Of a stretch of DNA of 64,000 nt, positions 9,580 through 18,138 are shown piece after piece (the stretch's first letter is position 1; every line of letters starts with the position of its first letter). The notes beneath the pieces are model-generated. The model saw only the letters and a list, made by a program, of their open reading frames with translations. It did no database searches and had not been told where the DNA came from. The translations under genes were made by a program, and so were the position numbers. The stretch is from Winogradskyella sp. (GTDB lineage Bacteria; Bacteroidota; Bacteroidia; Flavobacteriales; Flavobacteriaceae): contig NZ_RHLG01000001.1 of the NCBI RefSeq assembly GCF_003712105.1, positions 558,001 through 622,000 of the forward strand. The letters are read 5' to 3'.

Positions 9580-9587
9580 CAAATATA
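9580..9587 (-). promoter_or_regulatory. -7 element of lepA promoter
   Basis: On the minus strand this reads TATATTTG, an exact match to the Bacteroidota -7 consensus TAnnTTTG, 27 bases before the lepA ATG. The -33 partner is not clear. Confidence 0.55.
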
Positions 9588-9713
9588 ATTGATTTATAAG
9601 GCTATAACCTATCAAAACCTTGAAGAAAATTACGTTTAAACGCAGTTTTTACAGGATTTTAAGTGAAAAACAATTTATATATTGCAGATATCAATTAACT
9701 AAACACAACTAAC

Positions 9714-12119
9714 TTGAAGCCCCTATTTACAGCAATACTTTTTGTATTGGCTTTTTTTGTTCATTCTCAGCAATTTACCCTGAAGGGGAAAGTTGTAGAT
9801 GGGAGCCAACAACCTATGTCTTATGTGAACATTATTCTCAATAAACCTAATTCGGAAACTTTCCTAACAGGCACGAGCACTGATGACAATGGTGAATTTG
9901 AAATTAATGGTTTAACCCCAGAAACTTATATCTATAACATCAGTTTTATTGGGTTTGAAACTTTTACAGGCACAATTGATTTGTCTAAAAACACAACACT
10001 TCCGTTAATTATTTTAAAAGAAAGTTCTGAATCACTAGATCAAGTTACCGTAACCGCAAAACGTCCAACAATAATAAGAAAACCGGATAGATTGACCTTT
10101 AATGTCGAAAATACTGCTCTCACCGAAGGGTCTACACTTCAGGTTTTGAAAAGCACTCCAGGAATAATAGTTTCGGAAAACAGTATCAATATTAAAAGTG
10201 AGGCCGCTACTTTATTTATAAATAACCGAAGGGTTCAACTTACCTCAACTGAATTAATTCAACTGTTAGAAAGCGCTCCAGCAAATAGTATCAAGTCTGT
10301 TGATGTAATTACAAATCCTCCGGCTAGCTACGATGCTGATAGTGGCTCAGTGATTAATATTATTATGGGTAAAAACCTAATTACGGGCTATAGAGGAAGT
10401 GTTGCGGCTAACTATACTCAAGGTGTTTTTCCAAGGTATAATGGTGCGACAAGTCATTTTTTTAAAAACGATAAAATAAACCTTAACCTCAATTATAGCT
10501 ACACAAACCAAAAAATAAATAGAGAAGAATCTACTGGTATTGATTTTTTTGATTCTGGTAATACTTTAGATCAACTATGGAGTTCACAAACAGACCGAAA
10601 CACCCGATCAGAAACTCATAATGTCAACTTAAATTTTGACTATTATATAAGTGATAATACAACACTAAGCTTAACTTCAAATGGTCTGTATCTGCCTTAT
10701 TTTAACTATAGATTAAATAATCGTACATCAATTAGCGGAGCTACTAATAATTTCTTGTCGCGTTTTACAGCTGACAACTTATCAAGAGATAATAAATTAA
10801 ACATTGGTACTGACTTAAACCTGAATACCAACTTTAAAGACGGAAGCGCAATCTCTATAAACGGGCATTATACGACTTATGATTATGAACGAAATCAAAA
10901 CCTATTTAGTAATTTCTTTAGTAACGCCAACGTCCTGACGAACTCTTCAGAATTTAATAGTATAGCCAATCAAAATACAGATATCATGACAGGAAAGTTT
11001 GATTATTCACTTCCTGTTAATGAGTCTTCTTCTTTTGAGACTGGGATTAAATTTTCTAATATTAAGACTGATAGTGATATAACTAGACTTGACATAATTA
11101 ACGGTGTTGAGGTAGTTAATACTGCCAATAGCGATGCGTTTGATTACGACGAAAAAATATATGCGGCATATGCAAACTATTCAAAATCATGGGACAAATG
11201 GGATTTGATTTTAGGTCTTAGAGCCGAGCAAACAAATGTTGACGGTTTTTCAAGGACATTGCAGCAAACCAATACGCAAGATTATTTTGAGTGGTTCCCT
11301 AACGCCAGTATTTCGCATAATATTACGGACAATTTTAGTTTGTACGGGAATTATAAGAGAAGTATAACTCGGCCTAGCTATACCGATTTAAATCCGTTTA
11401 CTTTCTTTTTAAACGAAAATACAATTGTTGAGGGAAACCCTAATCTTCAACCTACTTTTAAAGATCATTTTGTGATCGGAAGTAATTTCCTAGAGCATTT
11501 CAATGTAGAGGCCTACTATATAAATTATGATGGCGCAATTAATGAAGTGCCATTACAAGATAATGCTACAAATATTGTTGCCTATACGCCTTTGAATGTT
11601 GATAAAACTGTCGATTTTGGGTTTGACTTCGCCTTTGATTATAACCCAACAGACGACTGGAATATATATGCTGTAACTTCATTTTATAACATCACCGAAG
11701 AAAATAGCTTTAATAATCAAAACATTAGTTTAGAGCGATGGTCTAACTATAGCATATTAGCTAACAACTTTACTTTTTTAGAAGATAATAGCCTTAACCT
11801 AAACCTAACCTTAACATGGGTTGGTAGAAATCAGATTGCCTTACGAACAATAGATGACCAATTATTTTCAGAATTTACTATTACTAAGACATTGTTTAAG
11901 AAAAAAGGTGTTCTATCTCTTTCTGTTGAAGATATTTTCAATATGCAAGATCAAGAATATGTGCTGAGATACTTAAATCAATCAAGTAGAAGTCGTATAA
12001 ACTTAGATAATAGATTTGTTAAAATCGGATTCCGTTATAAGTTTGGTAATACCAAACTAAATACTAACGAACGTACAACTGAATTAGATGAGCGCGCTAG
12101 AATTAAAGATTTTCAATAA
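9714..12119 (+). CDS. TonB-dependent receptor family outer membrane protein
   Basis: This is an 801-residue outer-membrane protein. A signal peptide (about 1-19, ending HSQQ) is followed by a carboxypeptidase-regulatory-like beta-sandwich (about 22-105; GKVVDGSQQPMSYVNIIL). Next is a TonB-plug-like region (VTVTAKRPTIIRKPDRLTF, then STPGIIV). The rest is a long beta-barrel with aromatic-rich strands, consistent with the outer membrane beta-barrel family that resembles SusC/TonB receptors. The start is TTG; no ATG is available before the signal peptide. There is no SusD partner, so it is not a classical polysaccharide-utilisation pair and its substrate is unknown. It converges with the TolB-like gene with adjoining stops and no visible terminator. 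Confidence 0.85.
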   Translation: MKPLFTAILFVLAFFVHSQQFTLKGKVVDGSQQPMSYVNIILNKPNSETFLTGTSTDDNGEFEINGLTPETYIYNISFIGFETFTGTIDLSKNTTLPLIILKESSESLDQVTVTAKRPTIIRKPDRLTFNVENTALTEGSTLQVLKSTPGIIVSENSINIKSEAATLFINNRRVQLTSTELIQLLESAPANSIKSVDVITNPPASYDADSGSVINIIMGKNLITGYRGSVAANYTQGVFPRYNGATSHFFKNDKINLNLNYSYTNQKINREESTGIDFFDSGNTLDQLWSSQTDRNTRSETHNVNLNFDYYISDNTTLSLTSNGLYLPYFNYRLNNRTSISGATNNFLSRFTADNLSRDNKLNIGTDLNLNTNFKDGSAISINGHYTTYDYERNQNLFSNFFSNANVLTNSSEFNSIANQNTDIMTGKFDYSLPVNESSSFETGIKFSNIKTDSDITRLDIINGVEVVNTANSDAFDYDEKIYAAYANYSKSWDKWDLILGLRAEQTNVDGFSRTLQQTNTQDYFEWFPNASISHNITDNFSLYGNYKRSITRPSYTDLNPFTFFLNENTIVEGNPNLQPTFKDHFVIGSNFLEHFNVEAYYINYDGAINEVPLQDNATNIVAYTPLNVDKTVDFGFDFAFDYNPTDDWNIYAVTSFYNITEENSFNNQNISLERWSNYSILANNFTFLEDNSLNLNLTLTWVGRNQIALRTIDDQLFSEFTITKTLFKKKGVLSLSVEDIFNMQDQEYVLRYLNQSSRSRINLDNRFVKIGFRYKFGNTKLNTNERTTELDERARIKDFQ

Positions 12120-13235
12120 TTAATCTTGCCATTCTGCGATAAAGAGATTTGTATCTCTTCCTCCACCATTGTTTCTGTTTGATGAAAATGCCAAATATTT
12201 ACCGTCATTAGAAAATACTGGGAACGCATCAAAAGTTTCACCATGAGTAACACGCTTTAAGTTTTTTCCATCTATATCAATCATATAAAGGTTAAAAGGA
12301 AAACCTCTTTCTGCTTCAAAATTTGATGAGAACAGCACCTTGTCTCCTGAGGGCAAGAAAAACGGACTCCAATTAGCATTACCTAAATCCGTAAGCTGTC
12401 TTAAGTCGCTTCCATCAGCGTTACATATATACAATTCCATATTTGTTGGCTCTACTAAACCTTCTGCTAAAAGGTCTTTGTACTCTTGTATTTCTTGTTC
12501 AGTTTTTGGTCTTGAAGAACGGAAAATGAGTTTTGATCCATCGGGTGAGAAAAACGCGCCGCCATCATAACCTAACTCATGGGTTATTTGTTTTACATCT
12601 GTACCATCTAGATTCATTGTGTACAACTCTAAGTCACCGCTTCTTGTGGATGTAAATACAATTTTATCACCTTTAGGTGAAACTGTTGGCTCAGCATCAT
12701 AACCAACCTCATTAGTTAATTGCTTAACAATATTACCCTCTAGATCAGCAACAAAAATGTCGTAGCTGTCATAAATAGGCCAAATGTATTTACCGTTTTT
12801 GCGCAATGGCGTGTCTGGGCATTCATCTTGTTTAAGATGAGTAGACGCGTAAATAATGTGTTTGTTGTCTGGTAAAAAGTATGCACATGTTGTTCTTCCT
12901 TTACCAGTGCTTACCATTGGTGGCATTTTGTCTTTAAACGTTTCGTCTGCATTCATCAAAAACATTTGGTCACAACCGACATTCCAATCGGCATTGTTAG
13001 ACTGAAACACCAATTGCTTGTCATCAAAGCTCCAATAGGCTTCAGCGTTATCACCTCCAAAAGTTACTTGTCTAATAGATTTAAAATGAGTTTCTTCAGG
13101 ATAAATTAGTGGATTTTGCGCATCAGCTGTTTCCTCTTTTACACCTTCACTTTTATTGTCATCCTCTTTTGCGGCGTCGTTTTTACATGATAAAATCGAA
13201 ATGCTAACAAAAAGAATAAAAAGTAACTTCTTCAT
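12120..13235 (-). CDS. TolB-like beta-propeller lipoprotein (PD40 repeats)
   Basis: I place the start at the ATG at 13235, giving 371 residues that begin with a lipoprotein signal (MKKLLFILFVSISILSCKND; lipobox Cys at about 17). The open frame extends 96 bases further upstream. That extension would run into the divergent M28 gene and through the promoter, so it is rejected. The mature protein carries several PD40/WD40-like TolB repeats (EPTVSPKGDKIVFTSTRSG, GAFFSPDGSKLIFRSSRP, FPVFSNDGKYLAFSSN). It is a periplasmic propeller of unknown ligand. The first blade is preceded by an acidic linker. It diverges from the M28 peptidase from a 46-base shared promoter region. Confidence 0.85.
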   Translation of the reverse strand: MKKLLFILFVSISILSCKNDAAKEDDNKSEGVKEETADAQNPLIYPEETHFKSIRQVTFGGDNAEAYWSFDDKQLVFQSNNADWNVGCDQMFLMNADETFKDKMPPMVSTGKGRTTCAYFLPDNKHIIYASTHLKQDECPDTPLRKNGKYIWPIYDSYDIFVADLEGNIVKQLTNEVGYDAEPTVSPKGDKIVFTSTRSGDLELYTMNLDGTDVKQITHELGYDGGAFFSPDGSKLIFRSSRPKTEQEIQEYKDLLAEGLVEPTNMELYICNADGSDLRQLTDLGNANWSPFFLPSGDKVLFSSNFEAERGFPFNLYMIDIDGKNLKRVTHGETFDAFPVFSNDGKYLAFSSNRNNGGGRDTNLFIAEWQD

Positions 13236-13253
13236 ATCTAAAATTTTAATACC

Positions 13254-13271
13254 TAATTTTGTGCAAAAGTA
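13254..13271. promoter_or_regulatory. Back-to-back -7 elements of the TolB-like and M28 genes
   Basis: TAATTTTG (13254-13261, plus strand, M28 gene) and TACTTTTG read on the minus strand (13271-13264, TolB-like gene) lie two bases apart. Both match TAnnTTTG exactly. The two promoters must share DNA, so occupancy by sigma at one likely blocks the other. Confidence 0.55.
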
Positions 13272-13281
13272 AGATAATACT

Positions 13282-14526
13282 ATGAAAAAAATTGCCTTAT
13301 TAAGTTTTGTATTTGTTCTCTTTTCGTGCAAGAAAGAGCCTAAAGTAGCTGAAAATAAAATTAAAGAAGACGTTGCTTATTTAGCTAGTGATGAACTTGA
13401 AGGACGACAAACAGGAACAAAAGGAGAAGTTTTAGCCGCGGAATACATTGCAAAACGATTTAAAGCAATGGGTCTAGAACCTAAGGGAACGGAAGATTAT
13501 TTACAACCTTTTTCATTTAAACCAAAAACAGACCCACATAAAGAAGTAGAGTTTACCACAAATGCAGATAGCACAATTACTGGGCGAAATGTGATTGGTT
13601 TTATAGATAATAATGCTGATAGAACAATAATTATTGGAGCGCATTATGACCATTTGGGTTATGGTGGTGAAGGTTCGTTATATAGAGAACAAGATAAGGC
13701 CGTGCATAATGGTGCAGATGATAATGCTAGTGGCGTGTCTGTAATGTTAAACCTCGCCAGTAGATTGAAAGTAAAAAATGACACCACTGAAGTAAAGGAT
13801 ACTAATAACTATATGTTTATGGCGTTTTCTGGAGAAGAAATGGGATTGCTAGGTTCTAATTATTTCTCTAAAAACCCAACCATAGATGCTACGTCTGTAA
13901 ACTATATGATTAATATGGATATGGTGGGGCGTTTAAAGGCAGATAGCACACTTGCAGTTTACGGTGTAGGTACTTCACCAATATTTAAACAGACCATAAA
14001 GTCTAATAATGATAAATTTAGGCTTGTTGAGAATGAAAGTGGCGTAGGGCCGAGTGATCACACATCGTTTTATTTAATTGATATCCCTGTGCTTCATTTT
14101 TTTACAGGCCAACATGAAGATTATCATAAGCCAGGAGATGACTCAGAGAAATTAAACTACGATGGTATGAACCTCATCTCAGATTATATACATACCATAA
14201 TAAACGACTTGAATGATAATGGTAAGCTAGCCTTTAGGAAAACTAAAAATGAAAGTGATGCTGCGCCCCGATTTAAAGTTGGGCTCGGTGTAGTTCCTGA
14301 TTATTTATTCGATGGTAAGGGTATGCGAATTGATGGTACTCGCGAAGATACGCCTGCTGTAAATGCTGGTCTTAAAAAAGGTGATATTGTAATTAAGCTT
14401 GGAGATAGTTTGGTTACAGACATGATGAGCTATATGCGTGCATTATCGGTTTTTGAAAAAGGTGATGAAGCCGAAATTAGTGTAAAACGAGGCGAAGAAA
14501 TTATCGATACCAAAGTAAAATTCTAG
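13282..14526 (+). CDS. M28 family metallopeptidase lipoprotein with PDZ domain
   Basis: This is a 414-residue lipoprotein (signal ends LFSC at about residue 16). The M28 zinc aminopeptidase domain shows the metal-binding set: GAHYDH, then GADDNASG, then the catalytic SGEEMG, INMDMVG, and a late HFFTGQHEDYHKPGDD. A C-terminal PDZ-like domain (about 325-414) contains GMRIDGTREDTPAVNAGLKKGDIVIKLG. It probably trims peptides in the periplasm, with the PDZ domain binding chain ends or partners. The upstream TAATTTTG element supports this start. Family membership is clear; the substrate is unknown. Confidence 0.92.
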   Translation: MKKIALLSFVFVLFSCKKEPKVAENKIKEDVAYLASDELEGRQTGTKGEVLAAEYIAKRFKAMGLEPKGTEDYLQPFSFKPKTDPHKEVEFTTNADSTITGRNVIGFIDNNADRTIIIGAHYDHLGYGGEGSLYREQDKAVHNGADDNASGVSVMLNLASRLKVKNDTTEVKDTNNYMFMAFSGEEMGLLGSNYFSKNPTIDATSVNYMINMDMVGRLKADSTLAVYGVGTSPIFKQTIKSNNDKFRLVENESGVGPSDHTSFYLIDIPVLHFFTGQHEDYHKPGDDSEKLNYDGMNLISDYIHTIINDLNDNGKLAFRKTKNESDAAPRFKVGLGVVPDYLFDGKGMRIDGTREDTPAVNAGLKKGDIVIKLGDSLVTDMMSYMRALSVFEKGDEAEISVKRGEEIIDTKVKF

Positions 14527-14566
14527 TCTGAAAATAACACGGCAAAATATTCATATTTGGATTTCA

Positions 14567-14908
14567 ATGCCTATTGTATTGGGTGCTGGTTTGTGCTATG
14601 GATTTTTCGCTGATGCATTTCTTGAAATTTCACCAAATACGGTTGACGAACATAATTTTAACAAAGCTATAATGGGCTTATATCTTGGTGCTGTTATACT
14701 TTGGTGTATTGGTTTGTTTAAACCTAGTTATTTTAAACTAGCGTTAATGAGTCATATCTTCTTTATGTTACCAATGGCATTAGGGCGTCTTTTAAGTATG
14801 GTATTGGATGGTGTTCCGTCAAACCTCTACCTATATGGAACGATTGGTGAATTTGTTTTAGGCGTTTATGGAATATGGGTATTAAGTATATATTATAAAA
14901 AGCTGTAA
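14567..14908 (+). CDS. DUF4345-like four-helix membrane protein
   Basis: This is a small integral membrane protein of 113 residues from the first ATG, with about four hydrophobic segments (near residues 1-15, 34-50, 57-78 and 88-108) and a conserved-looking MALGRLLSMVLDG segment as in DUF4345 proteins. The frame stays open upstream to the CTG at 14528, directly after the M28 stop. That would add 13 residues (reading KITRQNIHIWIS after the start) resembling the usual start of this family, so the true start may be that CTG rather than the internal ATG. Function is unknown. The gene lies 40 bases after the M28 stop and just before dusB. Confidence 0.7.
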   Translation: MPIVLGAGLCYGFFADAFLEISPNTVDEHNFNKAIMGLYLGAVILWCIGLFKPSYFKLALMSHIFFMLPMALGRLLSMVLDGVPSNLYLYGTIGEFVLGVYGIWVLSIYYKKL

Positions 14909-14913
14909 TTTTG
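14906..14913 (+). promoter_or_regulatory. -7 element of dusB promoter
   Basis: TAATTTTG matches TAnnTTTG and overlaps the stop codon of the DUF4345-like gene. It lies 11-17 bases before the candidate TTG starts of dusB. Confidence 0.45.
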
Positions 14914-14924
14914 CTCAAAATTTC

Positions 14925-15926
14925 TTGAGATTGGTAAAGATTGGAGACATAGAATTGGGAGATTTTCCGTTGCTTTTAGCGCCGATGGAAGACGTCAGTG
15001 ACCCACCGTTTCGCGCATTGTGCAAAGAACAAGGTGCAGATGTTGTGTATACGGAGTTTGTGTCTAGTGAAGGCTTGATTCGTAATGCAGCAAAAAGTGT
15101 TATGAAACTTGATATCTACGAAAAAGAGCGTCCTGTTGGTATTCAAATATTTGGTGCAAACATGGACAGCATGCTTCAAACGATTGATATCGTAGAAAAG
15201 TCCAATCCAGATATTATAGATATTAACTTTGGTTGCCCTGTAAAAAAGGTAGTAAGTAAAGGTGCAGGTGCAGGAATTTTGAAAGACATCTGTCTTATGG
15301 AAAAGCTTACTGCAGAAATGGTAAAACGCACCAACTTACCAGTAACCGTGAAAACCCGTTTGGGTTGGGACCACGATTCTATAAAAATTGTTGAGGTTGC
15401 TGAAAGACTTCAGGATGTTGGTATTAAATCTATTGCTATTCACGGACGAACACGAGCCCAAATGTATAAAGGCAATGCAGATTGGAAGCCGATTGCTGCT
15501 GTTAAGAATAATCCTCGTATGCATATTCCTGTGTTTGGAAATGGAGATGTTAACTCTCCTGAAAAAGCTGTAGAAATGCGAGATAGTTATGGTCTTGATG
15601 GTGCTATGATAGGTCGTGCTACCATTGGTAACCCTTGGTTTTTTAAACAGGTAAAGCATTACTTCAGTACTGGCGAACATTTGCCGCCAATTTCGCTTGC
15701 AGAACGTGTCGAAGCCGCACGACGTCACTTACAAATGTCTATTGACTGGAAAGGCGAAAAACTTGGTGTTTTTGAAACTAGACGCCATTATACCAATTAC
15801 TTTAAAGGTATTCCAAACTTTAAAGAATATCGTATGAAAATGGTAACTAGTGACGACTCTAAAGACGTGTTTGCAGCGTTTGATGAGGTTATCGAAAAAT
15901 TTGCTGATTACCAGTTCACCGCATAA
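14925..15926 (+). CDS. dusB: tRNA dihydrouridine synthase DusB
   Basis: This is a 333-residue flavin enzyme that reduces uridine to dihydrouridine in tRNA. Family motifs in order are LLLAPMEDVSDPPFR near the N-terminus, INFGCPVKKVVSKGAGAG with the catalytic cysteine, TVKTRLGWD, AIHGRTRAQMYKG, and GDGAMIGRA-type GLDGAMIGRATIGNPWFF. Two TTG codons could start it, at 14925 or 14931. The second gives a protein beginning with VKIGDIEL as relatives usually do, and I slightly prefer it. Length fits the family. It converges with the LolC/E-type permease gene with only a few bases between stops. Confidence 0.95.
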   Translation: MRLVKIGDIELGDFPLLLAPMEDVSDPPFRALCKEQGADVVYTEFVSSEGLIRNAAKSVMKLDIYEKERPVGIQIFGANMDSMLQTIDIVEKSNPDIIDINFGCPVKKVVSKGAGAGILKDICLMEKLTAEMVKRTNLPVTVKTRLGWDHDSIKIVEVAERLQDVGIKSIAIHGRTRAQMYKGNADWKPIAAVKNNPRMHIPVFGNGDVNSPEKAVEMRDSYGLDGAMIGRATIGNPWFFKQVKHYFSTGEHLPPISLAERVEAARRHLQMSIDWKGEKLGVFETRRHYTNYFKGIPNFKEYRMKMVTSDDSKDVFAAFDEVIEKFADYQFTA

Positions 15927-15930
15927 GGAA

Positions 15931-17139
15931 TTATTCAACGGTTTTTATTAAGTCTTTTGTAATACGTTGCGATGCTAGTTTGGCTGCAATAATTCCTAAT
16001 CCAAAAATTGTAATCATTACAATAGCAATATTCATGACTTGTAGTTTTACAGGATAAGGAAAATCGGGCGTAAGCATTATCAATTCAAATTTTTTCTGAA
16101 CGAAAATGATAAGTAAAGCGATAACAATTCCTATTAAACCACTTATTACAGTCATTAAAGAACCTTGTAAAAAGAATATATTTCTAATTTGAGATGGTTC
16201 TGCGCCCAAATTAAATAATGTATTGAGTGATTTCTTTCGGTCTAAAATCATCATAATTATCGCTCCTATAACATTAAATAGCGCGATGATTATCACTAAT
16301 GTAAATATGAGATAAACCGCTAAGTTTTCGGTATTCAACATTTTAAACAATGCATCGTTTAGCTGTGCTCTGTTTTTGATTATAAATGTGTTTGGGAATT
16401 TTGCCTCTATGCCTGCCCTGACAAGATCTTCATCAGCTTCATTATCTAGTTTTATCTCTATGGCCGAAAACTGATGTTCTTCATAATTCAGTAAACTTTT
16501 TGCTAAACTAATATCAGAAAAAATATACTCATTATCTAAGTTTTCGTTCACACTAAAAAGGCCTACATTACTAACAATTTCAGAATTAAAGTAACTTCTA
16601 ATAGAACTGCCTTGGCCTTTTCCAGGTTTGGGCACATAAAGCGTTAGTGGCTTTAAAAAATTAAATATTCCAAAAGACAAGTTGTTAGAAATTCCCCAGC
16701 CAGATACCACATCATTAGTGTTAGGTGTTATCCACTGTCCTTTGGTAATCATACTGTCTATTTGAGTCACACTCAGATAGTTTTCATCTACACCTTTTAA
16801 TGTGGCTAATAGGTTTTTGTTTTCACTTTTTATTACTATGCGTTCCTCAATAATTTTAGAAAACGCAACAATACCATCTATTGTATTAAGTGAGTTTAAA
16901 TCGCTCTCTGGAATCAAAAATGATTTACCTTCTACTGGCAGAAGTTTTAAATCTGGGTCTGTAAAGTTTGAAAAATCAAGACTAAATTCTTTCAATCCTG
17001 CAAATACCGAAAGAACAATTAATAAGGCTGTAGAAGCAATGATAACGCCAGCAGAAGCAATAATGCTCATAATGTTAATTGCATTGTTGCTGCTCTTAGA
17101 AAACAAATAGCGTTTAGCAATGTAAAATGACGTGTTCAT
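15931..17139 (-). CDS. ABC transporter permease, LolC/LolE (FtsX-like) family
   Basis: This is a 402-residue membrane protein with the MacB/FtsX topology. One N-terminal transmembrane helix (about 20-47, GVIIASTALLIVLSVFAGL) is followed by a large periplasmic domain (about 50-270). Three C-terminal helices follow (about 278-300, 325-347 and 368-390). The N-terminal YIAKRYLFSKSSNNAINIMSIIA matches LolE-type permeases that extract lipoproteins for outer-membrane transport. The ATPase partner is not adjacent. The gene begins 65 bases downstream of the rbfA stop in the same direction and may be co-transcribed with it. Confidence 0.88.
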   Translation of the reverse strand: MNTSFYIAKRYLFSKSSNNAINIMSIIASAGVIIASTALLIVLSVFAGLKEFSLDFSNFTDPDLKLLPVEGKSFLIPESDLNSLNTIDGIVAFSKIIEERIVIKSENKNLLATLKGVDENYLSVTQIDSMITKGQWITPNTNDVVSGWGISNNLSFGIFNFLKPLTLYVPKPGKGQGSSIRSYFNSEIVSNVGLFSVNENLDNEYIFSDISLAKSLLNYEEHQFSAIEIKLDNEADEDLVRAGIEAKFPNTFIIKNRAQLNDALFKMLNTENLAVYLIFTLVIIIALFNVIGAIIMMILDRKKSLNTLFNLGAEPSQIRNIFFLQGSLMTVISGLIGIVIALLIIFVQKKFELIMLTPDFPYPVKLQVMNIAIVMITIFGLGIIAAKLASQRITKDLIKTVE

Positions 17140-17203
17140 GAACTAAAGAGTCTGCATAAAAGTAGACATAAAAGAATGGAGAACCTTAAATTTTAGGATG
17201 GTA

Positions 17204-17596
17204 TTACGATTTTTTTCGCCTACCTAATAAATCTTCGTCTTTTATTGGATTGTCTTCACCTTTAAGAGAGCGCTCAATATTATCAATATATTCTAGCGAA
17301 TCGTCGATAAAAAATTCAAGCTTAGGCATACGGCGCAGTTGATGACGCGTACGTTGAGCTAGTTCATGTCGGATTAAAGGTGTGTTCGATCTTATACCTT
17401 CTAAAAGTTGATTAGCTTCTTTATTTGGAAAAACACTTAAATAGACTTTTGCGATAGATAAATCTACCGTTACACTTACTTTAGTTACAGAAATAATAAC
17501 GCCCTTAAGACCACCTTCTGAAGCTGCTCTCTGAAGTACCTCAGCTAAATCTTGCTGAATAATTCCGCCTATTTTTTTCTGTCTATTGCTTTCCAT
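17204..17596 (-). CDS. rbfA: Ribosome-binding factor A
   Basis: This is a 130-residue 30S maturation factor. It opens with the usual RQKKIGGIIQQDLAEVLQ helix, contains the VSVTVDLSIAKVYLSVFP strand pair, and ends with RTRHQLRRMPKLEFFIDDSLEYIDNIERSL. The family KH-like fold acts on helix 1 of 16S rRNA in late 30S assembly and cold adaptation. A perfect -7 element lies only four bases before its ATG, so the transcript is probably leaderless or nearly so. Confidence 0.96.
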   Translation of the reverse strand: MESNRQKKIGGIIQQDLAEVLQRAASEGGLKGVIISVTKVSVTVDLSIAKVYLSVFPNKEANQLLEGIRSNTPLIRHELAQRTRHQLRRMPKLEFFIDDSLEYIDNIERSLKGEDNPIKDEDLLGRRKKS

Positions 17597-17600
17597 GGGG

Positions 17601-17608
17601 CAAAAGTA
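17601..17608 (-). promoter_or_regulatory. -7 element of rbfA, four bases from the start codon
   Basis: On the minus strand this reads TACTTTTG, an exact TAnnTTTG match. Its last base is followed by four bases and then the ATG of rbfA, which leaves almost no room for a 5' leader. Confidence 0.55.
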
Positions 17609-17629
17609 GAGGTTATTTAACGATTATAG

Positions 17630-17637
17630 TATTTTTG
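17630..17637 (+). promoter_or_regulatory. -7 element of the methylmalonyl-CoA epimerase gene
   Basis: TATTTTTG matches TAnnTTTG. A TTG inside it (17635) opens the longest reading frame, but as promoter DNA it should not be translated. The ATG pair at 17656/17659 is the likely start. Confidence 0.5.
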
Positions 17638-17655
17638 CACTACAAATTTGAAGCC

Positions 17656-18063
17656 ATGATGAAAAAAATTGAGCACATTGGAATAGCCGTAAAAGATATT
17701 GAATCTTCAAATCAATTATTTAAAGCCTTATTTGGCGAAGAACACTATAAGACTGAATCTGTTGAATCTGAAGGTGTACTTACTTCATTTTTTGGTTGTG
17801 GCCCAAACAAAATTGAATTACTTCAAGCCACAAAACCCGACAGTCCTATTGCTAAATTCATTGAAAAAAAAGGTGAAGGTATTCATCATATCGCATTCGC
17901 GGTAGATGATATTGAAGCTGAAATTAATCGCTTAAAATATGACGGGTTTAAAATGATTCATGAAACGCCGAAAAAAGGTGCTGATAATAAGTTAATAGCA
18001 TTTTTACATCCAAAATCTACAAATGGTGTTCTTATTGAGTTGTGCCAAGACATTAGAGATTAA
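17656..18063 (+). CDS. mce: Methylmalonyl-CoA epimerase
   Basis: This VOC-fold enzyme is about 135 residues from the ATG at 17656 (a second ATG follows immediately). It interconverts (2R)- and (2S)-methylmalonyl-CoA in propionate metabolism. Visible metal-ligand and fold motifs are KIEHIGIAVKDIESS with the first histidine, then KIELLQATKP, then GIHHIAFAVDDIE, and the final GVLIELCQ with the metal-binding glutamate. A TTG seven codons further upstream lies inside the -7 promoter element and was rejected. The gene diverges from rbfA, with both promoters packed in 60 bases. The methylmalonyl-CoA mutase is not in the window. Confidence 0.93.
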   Translation: MMKKIEHIGIAVKDIESSNQLFKALFGEEHYKTESVESEGVLTSFFGCGPNKIELLQATKPDSPIAKFIEKKGEGIHHIAFAVDDIEAEINRLKYDGFKMIHETPKKGADNKLIAFLHPKSTNGVLIELCQDIRD

Positions 18064-18068
18064 AATCC

Positions 18069-18099
18069 TTGTAGAGTTTTAAAATATATAGTAATATTG
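18069..18099 (+). promoter_or_regulatory. Promoter of the tRNA(CAU) gene
   Basis: TTG (18069-18071) and TAATATTG (18092-18099), a one-base variant of TAnnTTTG, are separated by 20 bases and lie about 40 bases before the tRNA. The layout fits the Bacteroidota primary sigma consensus. Confidence 0.4.
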
Positions 18100-18138
18100 C
18101 AGACTCTTTAGAAATAAAGAGATTGGTATTTACCAATA

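Noticed and set aside
13236..13331. N-terminal extension of the TolB-like protein
   Set aside because: It overlaps the start of the divergent M28 gene and both promoters. The ATG at 13235 gives a clean lipoprotein signal.
16729..16740. TTATCCACT in the LolC/E-type gene as a DnaA box
   Set aside because: It has one mismatch, lies within coding sequence and has no companions. It is expected by chance.
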